DNA from: Methyloversatilis universalis
Lineage (GTDB): Bacteria; Pseudomonadota; Gammaproteobacteria; Methylococcales; Methylococcaceae
Length of the DNA: 63,081 nucleotides
Assembly: GCA_020723665.1 (NCBI GenBank)
Contig: DYIL01000008.1
Location: forward strand, 2,036-65,116
Reading direction: 5' to 3'
The notes below the pieces were generated by a model. The model saw only the letters and a list, made by a program, of their open reading frames with translations. It had not been told where the DNA came from and made no database searches. Numbering within the stretch: position 1 is the stretch's first letter; the number at the start of each line of letters is the position of its first letter. Made by a program: the position numbers and the translations under genes. Positions 46,166 through 55,295 of the stretch are shown here, in pieces.

Positions 46166-48383
46166 CCATTCAAACCCGACGGCACCATTGGCCTTCCCTA
46201 CGCCAGCCCCAGATGGACGGAAATCTACGGCATTCCGCCCGAACACTCAGAGGACGATGCGGAGCCGGTGTTCGACCCGGTTCATCCCGACGATCTCGAA
46301 TACTTGCGCGCTACGATCGCCGGATCCGCGCGCGCCCTGTCCGATTGGCAAGCCGAATGGCGCGTGCGGCACCCGGTCAGGGGCGAAATCTGGATCGAAG
46401 GAAGCGCCGTGCCCAAACTCGAGCCGGATGGCAGCATCCTCGCGCACGGCTTCATCCGCGACATCACCGAGCGCAAGAAAGGCGAAGAGGCGCTGCGCCA
46501 AAGCAACGAAGAACTGTCCGTGCTGTTCGATGCGGCTCCGATACCCGTATCGATTGCCGACGATGCCGCTTGCGGCACTGTAAGAGGCAATCCTGCCGCA
46601 GCGGCTTTCACCGGTGTCGCCGCCGAATCGAACGTCGGAGAGACGGCAGGGTGCCCATCCGAACCAAGCGCCGCACACCGCCGTACCGAGGCTCCGCTCA
46701 CGCCCGTCGAATCGACCTTGCGCCGGGCGATCGCGGAAGGTCAGCCGGTCGACGAAACCTCGCTGGAGTTCGTTTTTCCCACGAGTGAACGCCGCTACCT
46801 CGCCGGCCGGGCAACGCCGCTGTTCGATCGCGACGGCTCCCCGCGGCGCTGTCGCGGCCTTGGCCGATATTACGCCGCTGGTGCGGGACTTCGTGAAAAG
46901 CGAAACGCGGTTTCATGCTTTCATGGACAATAGTCCGGCCGTAGCCTGGATGAAAGATACGCAAGGCCGATATGTGTATACGAGCAAGGCTCACGACGAC
47001 CGCCTGGGCGTGAGGCTGGAGGATTGGCTCGGAAAAACGGATTTCGCACTTTGGCCGCAGGAAATCGCGGAGCAGTTCCAAAAAACCGACAGGGAAGCCT
47101 TGATCGGCGGGAGGACAATCGAGACCACCGAAACATCTCTCGATCTCACTGGGGAACGTCGCTGCTGGTGGGTTTTCAAGTTTCCGTTCGAAGATCCCGC
47201 GGGGACCCAATTCGTCGGCGGCATCGGCATCGACATTACCGAGCGCCGGCGCGTCGAGGAAGCGCTGCAAGTCAGCGAAGCTCTGAATCGCGCCATACTC
47301 GACTCGCTGCTCGAGCACGTAGCCGTGGTCGACCGGGAGGGAAACATTCTGGCAGTCAACCAAGCTTGGAGGCGTTTCGCGCGCGAAAACGGTCCGCAAC
47401 CCGGAACGACGGCTCCGAATACGGACGTCGGAGCGAATTATCCGAAGGTGTGCCGAAACAGTTCCGGCGGAGTTTCGAACGATGCCCTAAAGGCATACAC
47501 CGGCATTCTGAGCGTGCTGAAGGGCGAGCGGGAAAGTTTCGCGATCGAGTATCCCTGCCATGCCCCGGATCGGGAACGCTGGTTCGTCATGCAAGTCACC
47601 CCGCTCGGAGCGCCCGCCCGGAGCGGCGGTGATTTCGCATACCAACATCACCGAGCGCAAAAAAGCGGAGCAAATGCTCCGCGAAGCCGACCAGCGGAAA
47701 ACCGAATTCCTCGCCATGCTCGGCCATGAGCTTAGGAACCCTCTGGCTCCGATCCGCAATGCCGTGCAGATCATGCGCAGGCTCGACTTGGACAATCCAA
47801 AGATACTCTGGGCTCGCGACATGGTGGACCGGCAGGTGGACCACTTGGCGCGGCTGGTCGACGACCTCCTGGATGTGTCGCGGATCGCTCAGGGCAAGCT
47901 GACCCTGCACAAGACGCCGCTGGATATCGCCACGGTCGTCCGGCAGGCGATCGAAACCAGCCAATCGTATATCGACGCCCAGCATCATACATTGTCCGTT
48001 TCGATGCCCGATGAGCCGATGCCGCTCCAAGGCGATCCCGTGCGCGTGACCCAAGTGGTGTCCAATCTGCTCAACAACGCGGCCAAGTACACCCGGCAGG
48101 GAGGGCGAATCTGGCTGACGCTCACCCACGAGGACGGCGATGCGGCGATCTCGGTGCGCGATACGGGAGAAGGTATTCCCGGCACCTTATTGCCCTATCT
48201 TTTCGATATTTTCACCCAAGGCCAACCACCCTGGTTCGCGCGCAAGGCGGCCTGGGCCTCGGTTTGACCATCGCGCGGAAAATCGTGGAACTGCACGACG
48301 GACGGATCGAGGCCAAAAGCGAAGACTCCGGGAAAGGCAGCGAGTTTATCGTTCATCTGCCCCTAATTGCCGCACATCCATGA
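46160..48383 (+). pseudogene. PAS-domain sensor histidine kinase, 5'-truncated and frameshifted
   Basis: Starts abruptly at the radical SAM junction with PDGTIGLPYASPRWTEIYGI. Multiple PAS/PAC units (GFIRDITERKKGEE, GGIGIDITERRRVEE, NITERKKAEQ) lead to a HisKA domain with FLAMLGHELRNPLAPI near 47705-47750 and an HATPase with [18 protein letters not shown] and [14 protein letters not shown]. Frameshifts are needed near 46835, 47615 and 48224. It ends with TGA 48381-48383. Not expected to make a working kinase. Confidence 0.75.
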
Positions 48384-49222
48384 CTTTATGGCCACCGGCT
48401 TCGTCTAGTAGAGCGTTTTCATCTCGCTCGCACGGCAAAACAGGCATGGCGGAAGTCGTTGGCGCCTTCGGTTCGGGTGAATTGAATCAACCATTCGCGG
48501 ATCGGCAATTCTTTGCCGAAGTACCCGTTGGGCCAACTGCACCGTTCAGAAGGGTACCTCCGACGCTCCGATCTCCCCGGATTTCACTGCGTTACATCCA
48601 CGCTATTTGTTGAGCATAGTCTGGGATGAGGGGTTAACCCCAGCATTTTCAAACGATTGCTGAAATTCCTTCGTCATCCCAGCCGACTCTCGCGCCCCTC
48701 GTGGAACGGGCAACCGGCAGAGCTCGTAGGATGTGCTGAACGCAGTGAAAAATCGACAGGGCGAGGCGCAACGCGACGCGCGGGCAGGCCAGAGATGGGC
48801 TGCCCCGGACTCGCGAGCGAAGCGGGACAGCGTAGCGTGGCGAGGCCGATTGACTCGTCTCTCCCTGAGACTCGCCCTTCGGGCCGTGCTCCGCACGTTC
48901 CCGTTCGCTCCCGAGGAATGGCTGCACGGCAAAGCCATCCGAAGGGTGCCGGACAGGGATTGTCCGCCATGAGCCGCATCATTCGCGATACCGAGACGAC
49001 GATTTGTGTAGAAACCCTATTCCTTCCGGAAGTGGGTGCCGGCAAATCAGGCGAGGACAACTCGTCCGATAACTCAATCGAATGAGCGGACCGACACCCC
49101 ATCGATATTCAAACGCCCACCTTCCAATTCCCCGCCCCAGCATCTCGCTCCGATACATCATGTAAGCATCCGCTTACAAAAATTTCAGCCTTTTCCGACA
49201 AAAAACATCTTTACAGCATCAT
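48384..49222. other. Gene-free stretch before the CRISPR-Cas locus
   Basis: Contains copy 3 of the long dispersed repeat (48750-48960). No gene recognised; open frames match repeat shadows. Confidence 0.55.
48750..48960. repeat. Long dispersed repeat, copy 3
   Basis: Blocks GCGAGGCGCAACGCGACG, CAGGCCAGAGATGGGCTGCC, GAGCGAAGCGGGACAGCG and GGGCCGTGCTCCGCACGTTC in the same order as copies 1 and 2. Confidence 0.6.
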
Positions 49223-49249
49223 CGGGTGAGCCACTACCCGTGCTATAAC
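49223..49249 (+). promoter_or_regulatory. Probable cas3 promoter with inverted repeat
   Basis: Extended -10 TGCTATAAC at 49241-49249 preceded by the inverted repeat CGGGT (49223-49227) and ACCCG (49236-49240). TTTACA at 49210-49215 is too far to be the -35. The cas3 ATG is 28 bases downstream with GGGAG at 49265-49269. Confidence 0.45.
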
Positions 49250-49276
49250 CTTCGCGTTGCACATGGGAGATGAGCG

Positions 49277-51997
49277 ATGACTGCCGATCGTGCCTACTGG
49301 AAATATTGGGGAAAAGCGCGCAAAGAAGGCGAAGCCGGAACGCCTTGTCACTTGTTGCCGTATCACAGCCTGGACGTGGCGGCGGTGGGAAAAGTCTATC
49401 TGGATCGCCATGCGGCACTGCGATCCGATTGGGCGGCGCGGCTCGGAATTTCCGAAGAGACGCTCGCCGACTGGTACGTCTTTTTTCTGTCTCAACATGA
49501 TTTGGGCAAGTTCAGCCATCGCTTCCAGGGACTACGGGCGGACTTGAGCCTGTTCTTGAACAACGAACGGCCTGTGGAACGATACTCCATACGGCACGAC
49601 ACGCTGGGCTATTGCCTTTGGACCGAAAAACTGTGGAGCCTGGCTGCCAAGCAGGCTTGGTTCTGCACTTCTCCGGATCGTACCAGCCGTAAGCTTTTCG
49701 AGCTTTGGGCCGGAATCGTCACCGGCCACCATGGACAGCCACCGAAGACATCCGATCTCCGTCCTTCGCTCGATCAGCATTTCACCGAATCCGACATAAC
49801 CGCCGCCATGCAGTTCGCGGCCGACTGCGCCGAATTCATGCTGCCCAGGCGCGGTGGCGAATTGTCCGGAAGGGACATTCACGAGCGGCTCACACCCTTA
49901 TCCTGGTGGCTGGCCGGACTGGCGGTACTGTGCGACTGGCTGGGTTCAAGCGAAAAATACTTTGAATACCGAACCGAGCCACTGCCCCTTTCCGACTATT
50001 GGAAATGGTTCGCCCTGCCTCAGGCGGAAAACGCCCTAAACGAGCTCGGTTTGCTTCCGCGTTGCCCGCAACCGCAAACCTTGCACGAACTGTTCGAATA
50101 TCTCGTGGAGCCGACTCCTCTCCAACAGACGGCGGCGAACATTCCGTTACCCGCCTCACCGCAGTTGTACATCCTCGAAGACGTGACCGGCGCCGGTAAA
50201 ACCGAGGCAGCCTTGATGCTGGCCCACCGCCTGATCCGAGAAGGGTTGGCAGATGGTTTCTATTTAGGTCTCCCGACCATGGCGACCTCCAACGCCATGT
50301 TCCGGCGCATTGTCGACAAGGGATTGGACGGCAAGTTTTACCGGGAAACACCGAATCGGGTTCTGGCTCATAGCGCCAGCCGCCTGGAACCCGCCCTGGA
50401 GGACTTAGCGTCCGGCGGAAAAGACAGCGACGCCGATTATCGGCTGGATGACGAGTCGGCCGGCAACCAGAGGATCGAGTGGTTTTCCGATAGTCGCAAG
50501 AAAGCCTTGCTTGCCGATATCGGCGTGGGCACTGTGGACCAGGCTCTACTGGCGGCCTTGTACACCCGGCATCAGTCCCTGCGGCTGTTCGGACTAGCCA
50601 GAAAAGTACTGATCGTCGATGAAGTACACGCCTGCGACGCCTACATGCTGCGCTTGCTGGAGGCCTTGCTCGAACTTCACGCCAGCGCAGGCGGTTGCGC
50701 GATTCTGCTTTCGGCGACCCTACCGCGGCTCACCCGTGAAAGACTGGCGTCGGCTTATTGTCGCGGCTTGGGCCTCGGCGCACCACATCCATCCAGTCGC
50801 GAATACCCACTCCTGACCCGCGTTGCCACCGAATCCCCGGATGAGATCCCCCTGGCTACCCGCCCCGAAGTGGCGCGTTCGGTAGACATAGGCTGGCTTC
50901 ACTCCGCAGACGACGCCATCGAACTCCTGTGCTCGGCCAGAAAGGAGGGCCGTTGCGCCTGCTGGATACGGAACACGGTCGACGACGCCATAGCCGCCTA
51001 CGAGAAATTACTGCATGCGGGCATCCCGAGGGACGACGTGATCCTGTTCCACGCACGGTTTGCCTTGGGCGATCGCCTGATTATCGAGAACCTGGCGTTG
51101 CGGACCTTCGGGCCCGAAAGTCGGAGCTCCGAACGGCGCGGCAAAATCCTGGTATGTACGCAGGTGCTGGAAAGCTCGGTGGACGTCGACCTCGACGTGA
51201 TGATTTCCGACCAGGCGCCGATCGACTTGCTCATTCAACGGGCCGGACGCCTGTGCCGTCATGTTCGTGACGCAAGGGGAGATCGAGCCGCAGCTGAAGG
51301 ACGCGGAACGCCGAAGCTCTGGCTCTTCGGCCCCGCGTTCACCGACACACCCGATGCCGATTGGGTCAGCGCCGCCTTGCCCGGAACCGCCGCGGTATAT
51401 CCGGATCACGGCAGGCTTTGGCTTACCGCAAAGCGACTCATGGAAACCGGTAAGCTCGTGATGCCCGGCCACGCCCGCGCCTACATCGAAGGTGTTTACG
51501 GAGAAAATGCCGAGACCGCGATACCGACCTCTTTTCGGGACAAATCCAGCGAAGTCGAGGGCGACAAATCCGCGAAGCAGTCCATAGCCTCCGCCAATGT
51601 CATCAAGTTGAAAAACGGATATATCGACGAAGGCTATCAGCCTTGGGATGACGCACTCACACCGACCCGCCTGGAAGATCAACCCTCGATCACGCTACGG
51701 CTGGCCCGCTGGGAAAACGGCGAGGTGAAACCCTGGATTCGCGCCGAAAAATTCGCCTGGGAGCTGAGCCAACTCAGCGTGCGGGTGTCACTCTTCGCGG
51801 AAGAGATAGCCGAGGACGATCCAACCTTGCGAGACGCTGTGAACCGTTGCCGACAAGGCATGCCGGACAAGGGCAAGTGGAGCAAGTTGCTGGTGCTGCG
51901 CATTGAAAACGGAGTTGGCGTCGGAAAGGGGAAAGACCGGCGGGGCGAACCAGTGGCATTGATTTATGACGAGCGTCTGGGATTGCGGCGCGCGTAA
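49277..51997 (+). CDS. cas3: CRISPR-associated helicase-nuclease Cas3 (type I-E)
   Basis: 906 residues. N-terminal HD nuclease: PYHSLDVAAVG near 32 and SQHDLGKFSHRF near 72. SF2 helicase: Walker A DVTGAGKTEAALM near 302, DEVH box LIVDEVHACDAYM near 447, motif III LLSATLPR near 478, and IQRAGRLCRH near 653. It is recruited by DNA-bound Cascade to nick and degrade the target. It is followed by a hairpin and hicAB, then by the Cascade genes, which have their own promoter. Confidence 0.95.
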   Translation: MTADRAYWKYWGKARKEGEAGTPCHLLPYHSLDVAAVGKVYLDRHAALRSDWAARLGISEETLADWYVFFLSQHDLGKFSHRFQGLRADLSLFLNNERPVERYSIRHDTLGYCLWTEKLWSLAAKQAWFCTSPDRTSRKLFELWAGIVTGHHGQPPKTSDLRPSLDQHFTESDITAAMQFAADCAEFMLPRRGGELSGRDIHERLTPLSWWLAGLAVLCDWLGSSEKYFEYRTEPLPLSDYWKWFALPQAENALNELGLLPRCPQPQTLHELFEYLVEPTPLQQTAANIPLPASPQLYILEDVTGAGKTEAALMLAHRLIREGLADGFYLGLPTMATSNAMFRRIVDKGLDGKFYRETPNRVLAHSASRLEPALEDLASGGKDSDADYRLDDESAGNQRIEWFSDSRKKALLADIGVGTVDQALLAALYTRHQSLRLFGLARKVLIVDEVHACDAYMLRLLEALLELHASAGGCAILLSATLPRLTRERLASAYCRGLGLGAPHPSSREYPLLTRVATESPDEIPLATRPEVARSVDIGWLHSADDAIELLCSARKEGRCACWIRNTVDDAIAAYEKLLHAGIPRDDVILFHARFALGDRLIIENLALRTFGPESRSSERRGKILVCTQVLESSVDVDLDVMISDQAPIDLLIQRAGRLCRHVRDARGDRAAAEGRGTPKLWLFGPAFTDTPDADWVSAALPGTAAVYPDHGRLWLTAKRLMETGKLVMPGHARAYIEGVYGENAETAIPTSFRDKSSEVEGDKSAKQSIASANVIKLKNGYIDEGYQPWDDALTPTRLEDQPSITLRLARWENGEVKPWIRAEKFAWELSQLSVRVSLFAEEIAEDDPTLRDAVNRCRQGMPDKGKWSKLLVLRIENGVGVGKGKDRRGEPVALIYDERLGLRRA

Positions 51998-52014
51998 ACC
52001 GTTTCAAAGCTTAC

Positions 52015-52050
52015 GAGGCGCCTATTGCGCCTCTGAATGATGCTATATTT
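52015..52050 (+). promoter_or_regulatory. Hairpin and promoter between cas3 and hicA
   Basis: GAGGCGC (52015-52021) and GCGCCTC (52027-52033) form a 7-bp stem; no T-run follows. An extended -10 TGCTATATT (52041-52049) lies 17 bases before the hicA ATG. This suggests that hicAB has its own promoter. Confidence 0.45.
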
Positions 52051-52065
52051 GATATCACGCCATCC

Positions 52066-52302
52066 ATGAGCAAGACCGAAAAACTCCTGGACAAGATGCG
52101 CGCCAATCCTCGCGATTGGCGGATAGAGCAACTCAAGGCGATAGCGGATGCTCATGGCATCGCTTATCGGCAGCCGGGCACCGGCCATGTCACGTTTCGC
52201 CATCCCAACGGCGCGAAGCTGACGGTTCCGGCTCACAAACCCATCGCGCCGGAGTATGTGAAAAAGTTCGTCCGGCTCGTCACTCAAGGTGCAGGAGACT
52301 GA
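52066..52302 (+). CDS. hicA: HicA-family mRNA interferase toxin
   Basis: 78 residues, a dsRBD-like fold. The active-site segment is TGHVTFRHPNG with the conserved His, followed by LTVPAHKPIAPEYVKKFVR. It would cleave mRNA on ribosomes when free of HicB. hicB starts 3 bases after its stop. Inserted between cas3 and the Cascade genes. Confidence 0.92.
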   Translation: MSKTEKLLDKMRANPRDWRIEQLKAIADAHGIAYRQPGTGHVTFRHPNGAKLTVPAHKPIAPEYVKKFVRLVTQGAGD

Positions 52303-52305
52303 TCC

Positions 52306-52659
52306 ATGAGCGAGACATTCCCCGATTATCCTTGCGAAATCCGCCCTTTGTCCGACGGCGGCGGTTTTCTGATCGTTTTTCCCGATCTGCCCGGCTGCAT
52401 GGCCGACGGTGCAACCATCGAGGAAGCCATCGCCAACGGCCGGGATGCCGTCAAGAGCTGGATTCTGACCGCCCGCGAATTCGGCGATCCGGTGCCCGAA
52501 CCCGGCAGCGGCGGCGAGCCCGGCAAGTTCGTCCAGCGCCTGCCCAAATCCCTGCACGCCAAACTTGCGGCCCGAGCCCGGCAAGAAGGCGTCAGCGTTA
52601 ACACCCTGGTGCTTTCGTTCATCGCCGAGGGGCTGGGGCGACGGGAAAATCGGGCTTGA
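52306..52659 (+). CDS. hicB: HicB-family antitoxin
   Basis: 117 residues. The N-terminal RNase-H-like HicB domain (FLIVFPDLPGCMADGATIEEAIANG) binds HicA. The C-terminal ribbon-helix-helix (LPKSLHAKLAARARQEG, then SVNTLVLSFIAEGL) binds DNA and should autoregulate the pair. It is the last gene before the minimal CRISPR element. Confidence 0.92.
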   Translation: MSETFPDYPCEIRPLSDGGGFLIVFPDLPGCMADGATIEEAIANGRDAVKSWILTAREFGDPVPEPGSGGEPGKFVQRLPKSLHAKLAARARQEGVSVNTLVLSFIAEGLGRRENRA

Positions 52660-52700
52660 GTGTGGCGTGAAAGAGGAATAGCGATGGGACGGTGAAGACG

Positions 52701-52730
52701 AAAAAGTGTTGGGGCGGCTAAGCCGCCCCC
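52701..52730 (-). terminator. Hairpin with T-run for the minus-strand small RNA
   Basis: On the minus strand GGGGCGGC-TTA-GCCGCCCC (8-bp stem) is followed, after AACAC, by TTTTT at 52705-52701. The offset T-run makes it an imperfect intrinsic terminator. On the plus strand no T-run follows. Confidence 0.4.
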
Positions 52731-52805
52731 AGGTCCCGACAACAGTCGGGAACGATGCGCTATTTAGTTGCGCCCTCGGTTCATCCCATCAAGGCGATGG
52801 GAGTG
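52727..52805 (-). ncRNA. CreR/CreA-like minimal CRISPR (psiR1 - 21-nt spacer - psiR2)
   Basis: Read on the minus strand. psiR1 (52805-52777) is 29 nt like the array repeat and ends GGGATGAACCG, identical to the last 11 bases of the array repeat including the 8-nt crRNA handle; its stem TCCCATC/GATGGGA is kept with new paired bases. psiR2 (52755-52727) keeps GTTCCC at repeat positions 3-8 and the stem TCCCGAC/GTCGGGA, where the array C9-G18 pair has become G-C. The 21-nt spacer (52776-52756) begins AGGG and contains CAACTAAATAG. A weak -10 (TATTCT, 52817-52812) would start the RNA near psiR1. Cascade loaded with it would be guided to 52842-52858. The class (Cas-regulating RNA against CreTA antitoxin) is inference. 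Confidence 0.8.
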
Positions 52806-52841
52806 CTTTCTAGAATACCTGAAATGAAGGACCGTCGTTTT

Positions 52842-52887
52842 CTATTTAGTTGTACCCTCTTTACATTATCTGTCAGTGGCGTATAAA
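52842..52887 (+). promoter_or_regulatory. Cascade-operon promoter with protospacer for the minimal CRISPR
   Basis: TTTACA (52860-52865), 16-base spacer, TATAAA (52882-52887): a strong sigma-70 promoter for orf82 and cas8e. Directly upstream, minus-strand 52858-52842 matches spacer positions 1-4 and 7-17 of the minimal CRISPR, mismatching only at 5 and 6. The three minus-strand bases before the protospacer (52861-52859) are AAG, the type I-E PAM, and overlap the first two bases of the -35 box. Binding there should block RNA polymerase. Confidence 0.75.
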
Positions 52888-52921
52888 CTCGCTGCCCGGA
52901 TGGGATCAGTGGAAGCTACGA

Positions 52922-53170
52922 ATGAATCAAGCAACGGTTCTTTATCTGATAAACGACGCCAAGAAACGGGAAATTGCTCAGCACCAAGAAAGAATGACTG
53001 TACTGGATCACATGGAACAACTCGTAAGAAGCCATTTCGATCAATTACTTAGTCTTCAGGAGGAAAACTCGCTGCTAAAGCAGTTAGCCGATCACGACCA
53101 TCACGGGTTCCCTTTCTCGGACACCTTAGACGCGGAGGGCGATAATGCCTTTGAATTTGCTCGATCTTGA
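52922..53170 (+). CDS. Small coiled-coil protein (orf82) preceding cas8e
   Basis: 82 residues from ATG 52922, with GGAAG 6 bases upstream (52911-52915). It is almost all helical with a heptad-like Leu pattern (LDHMEQLVRSHFDQLLSLQ, ENSLLKQLADHDHHG) and an acidic tail. No family is recognised. It is the first gene after the promoter controlled by the minimal CRISPR, and its 3' end overlaps cas8e by 26 bases. It could be a Cascade-linked regulator, a CreT-like toxin, or an unrelated insert; nothing in the sequence decides. Confidence 0.65.
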   Translation: MNQATVLYLINDAKKREIAQHQERMTVLDHMEQLVRSHFDQLLSLQEENSLLKQLADHDHHGFPFSDTLDAEGDNAFEFARS

Positions 53171-54749
53171 CCGGCAATGGCGCTGGTTACCCGTCCGTCG
53201 CGCGAGCGGAAATAGCGATCGGATCGCCCCCTGGGAAATCACCGCCGACCATGAAGACAACCCGATCGTGGCCGTGGACGCCCCGCGCGCGGATTTCAAC
53301 GGAGCCTTGATACAGTTCCTCATCGGCCTGCTACAAACCACGATCGCTCCGAAAGACCGATCGGAATGGGAGGACCGTTTTTTCGATCGTCCCCCGCGTC
53401 CAGAGGAACTGAAGGCCGCGTTTTCCCGTTACCGGGACGCTTTCGATCTGGACGGTGCCGGCCCGCGATTCATGCAGGACTTGGACCCGCTGTCGGCGCA
53501 AAAACCCCTTTCCATCACAGCCTTGCTCATCGACACCGCCGGCAGCGAAACTCATTTCATCAAAGATTTGCCGCAACAGGGATTCGCGCCCGCCGTGGCA
53601 GCCATGGCGCTGTACGCCCTACAGACCAATGCCCCGGCGGGAGGCGTGGGACATCGGACCTCGCTCCGGGGCGGAGGGCCGCTGACCACTCTGGTCGTCT
53701 CCGCGCCGTCGGATTCCAGGAAGCCTCCGACACTCTGGCAAACCGTCTGGCTCAACGTGTTGGAGGCTACCGCTTTCGAGAGCGAACATAACCGACGCGA
53801 GGATATCTTTCCCTGGCTGGCACCGACCCGCACCAGTGAAAAGGGCAGCAGGACGCCGAACACCACATCGACGCAGGTCAATCCGCTACAAATGTTCTGG
53901 GGTATGCCGCGCCGCATCCGCCTGGATTTCGAGGACGTGGGCAGCGGCGAATGCGGTTTGTCCGGCGAGCCCAGCGAGATTCTAGTGAGGCAATACCGCA
54001 CCAGGAACTACGGGATAAATTACGAGGGCGCCTGGGAACATACGCTCAGTCCGCACATTCGCGAGGCGAGCGGCCAAGTCCTGCCCGTGCATCCCAAGGG
54101 CTCGATCAGTTATCGGCATTGGCTGGGGCTGGTTCAAAACGATCAAGACAAAAAGATTCGACGGGTCCCGGCGGCAACCGTGCGACGCTTCTGGAATCTC
54201 GGCCTGCATCGGGACGGCTATCGATTCCGCCTCTGGGCCTTCGGCTACGACATGGACAATATGAAGCCGCGGGGCTGGTACGAAGCGACCATGCCGCTTT
54301 ACGAGCTCGAAGAATCGAAGCGCATCCCTTTCGAATCCGCCGTGAAAAGCCTGGTCGATGCCGCAGGTCTGTTCCTGGGCAACCTGCGTTCCTGTCTCAA
54401 GGACGCCTGGCTCAGCGACGGAGATCCACGTCGTAGCGGGGCCGACATGAGCTTTCTGGATGTGGCGTTCTGGTCCGATACGGAAAGCGACTTCTATCGA
54501 CTGTTACGGGAGGGATTGCTTCCCGATCCGGCCGATAGCGCTCGCCGCAAACAGGTTTTCCGCGATTGGCACCAGACGCTCAACCACTACACGCTGAGCA
54601 CCTTCGACCGTTACGCCAACACCACGGAAATCGCCGACCAAAATCCCCGTCGCATTGCCGAAGCGCGCCGCAGGCTGATGCGCTTCAACTACAAGAAAGA
54701 CATCAAGAACCTGCTGGATCTGCCGCTGAAATCCGACTCCCAACAGTAA
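53145..54749 (+). CDS. cas8e: Cascade large subunit Cas8e (Cse1/CasA)
   Basis: 534 residues (E. coli 502). It starts MPLNLLDLDRQWRWLPVRR, the typical Cse1 opening. MQDLDP near 109, RTSLRGGGPLTTLV near 171 and MFWGMPRRIRLD near 249 are family motifs. It recognises the PAM and recruits Cas3. GGAGGG at 53131-53136 is a good ribosome site inside orf82. cas11e starts 12 bases after the stop. Confidence 0.94.
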   Translation: MPLNLLDLDRQWRWLPVRRASGNSDRIAPWEITADHEDNPIVAVDAPRADFNGALIQFLIGLLQTTIAPKDRSEWEDRFFDRPPRPEELKAAFSRYRDAFDLDGAGPRFMQDLDPLSAQKPLSITALLIDTAGSETHFIKDLPQQGFAPAVAAMALYALQTNAPAGGVGHRTSLRGGGPLTTLVVSAPSDSRKPPTLWQTVWLNVLEATAFESEHNRREDIFPWLAPTRTSEKGSRTPNTTSTQVNPLQMFWGMPRRIRLDFEDVGSGECGLSGEPSEILVRQYRTRNYGINYEGAWEHTLSPHIREASGQVLPVHPKGSISYRHWLGLVQNDQDKKIRRVPAATVRRFWNLGLHRDGYRFRLWAFGYDMDNMKPRGWYEATMPLYELEESKRIPFESAVKSLVDAAGLFLGNLRSCLKDAWLSDGDPRRSGADMSFLDVAFWSDTESDFYRLLREGLLPDPADSARRKQVFRDWHQTLNHYTLSTFDRYANTTEIADQNPRRIAEARRRLMRFNYKKDIKNLLDLPLKSDSQQ

Positions 54750-54761
54750 TCAAGGCCCGAC

Positions 54762-55295
54762 ATGGACACTTCACCCGACATCCAAAACGAAAAGAAAAAA
54801 TTGTTCGATGCCGCCGTTACCGACTGGTGGCGGGAAATGCAGCCCGCATCCGAGCGCGAAGGCCAACCCAACCGCCGCGGCGAACTGGCGGAGCTCAAGC
54901 GCTGCAAAACCCTCGCGGAAATCGTGCTGGTTCCACGCTTCCAAATCTTGCGAAGAAAACTCCAAGCCGCCGGCTACGGAAACCTGCCGGCCTGTGCGGC
55001 GATCGGCGGCGTCCTGGCCCATGTCGAAACCCACAACGGGGAACACGCTTTCGCCACCTGGCTCGTGCTGCCCAAGGTTAAAGGAGGCACGCCGCGCGTC
55101 AGCGAACTGCGTTTCCGCCGGCTGTTGAAAGCCAAATCCCACGACGAATTGTTCATAGACCTCGTTCGAATCCTGTCCTTGGCGGACAACACCGCGCCCG
55201 TCGCGCAACTGGCTTACGACATCTACTACTGGGGGGATCAGACACGGTGCAAGTGGACTTTCGATTACTACGACGCGCTCGACGGATCGTCGTAG
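54762..55295 (+). CDS. cse2: Cascade small subunit Cas11e (Cse2/CasB)
   Basis: 177 residues; two helical Cse2 domains. WWREMQPASEREGQPNRRG at the N-terminus and RFRRLLKAKSHDELFIDLVR near 115 match the family. It forms the dimeric belly of Cascade. The stop codon TAG (55293-55295) lies on the first bases of a palindromic element, so the natural C-terminus may have been altered. Confidence 0.93.
   Translation: MDTSPDIQNEKKKLFDAAVTDWWREMQPASEREGQPNRRGELAELKRCKTLAEIVLVPRFQILRRKLQAAGYGNLPACAAIGGVLAHVETHNGEHAFATWLVLPKVKGGTPRVSELRFRRLLKAKSHDELFIDLVRILSLADNTAPVAQLAYDIYYWGDQTRCKWTFDYYDALDGSS

Noticed and set aside
48657..49085. 142-codon frames on both strands in the repeat region before cas3
   Set aside because: They coincide with the dispersed repeat and show no coding signal.
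49210..49215. TTTACA as -35 of the cas3 promoter
   Set aside because: It is 28 bases from the -10, too far for sigma-70; the extended -10 explains the promoter better.
52015..52050. Possible second target of the minimal CRISPR spacer before hicA (shared TTGCGCC)
   Set aside because: Only about seven bases match and no AAG PAM adjoins it.
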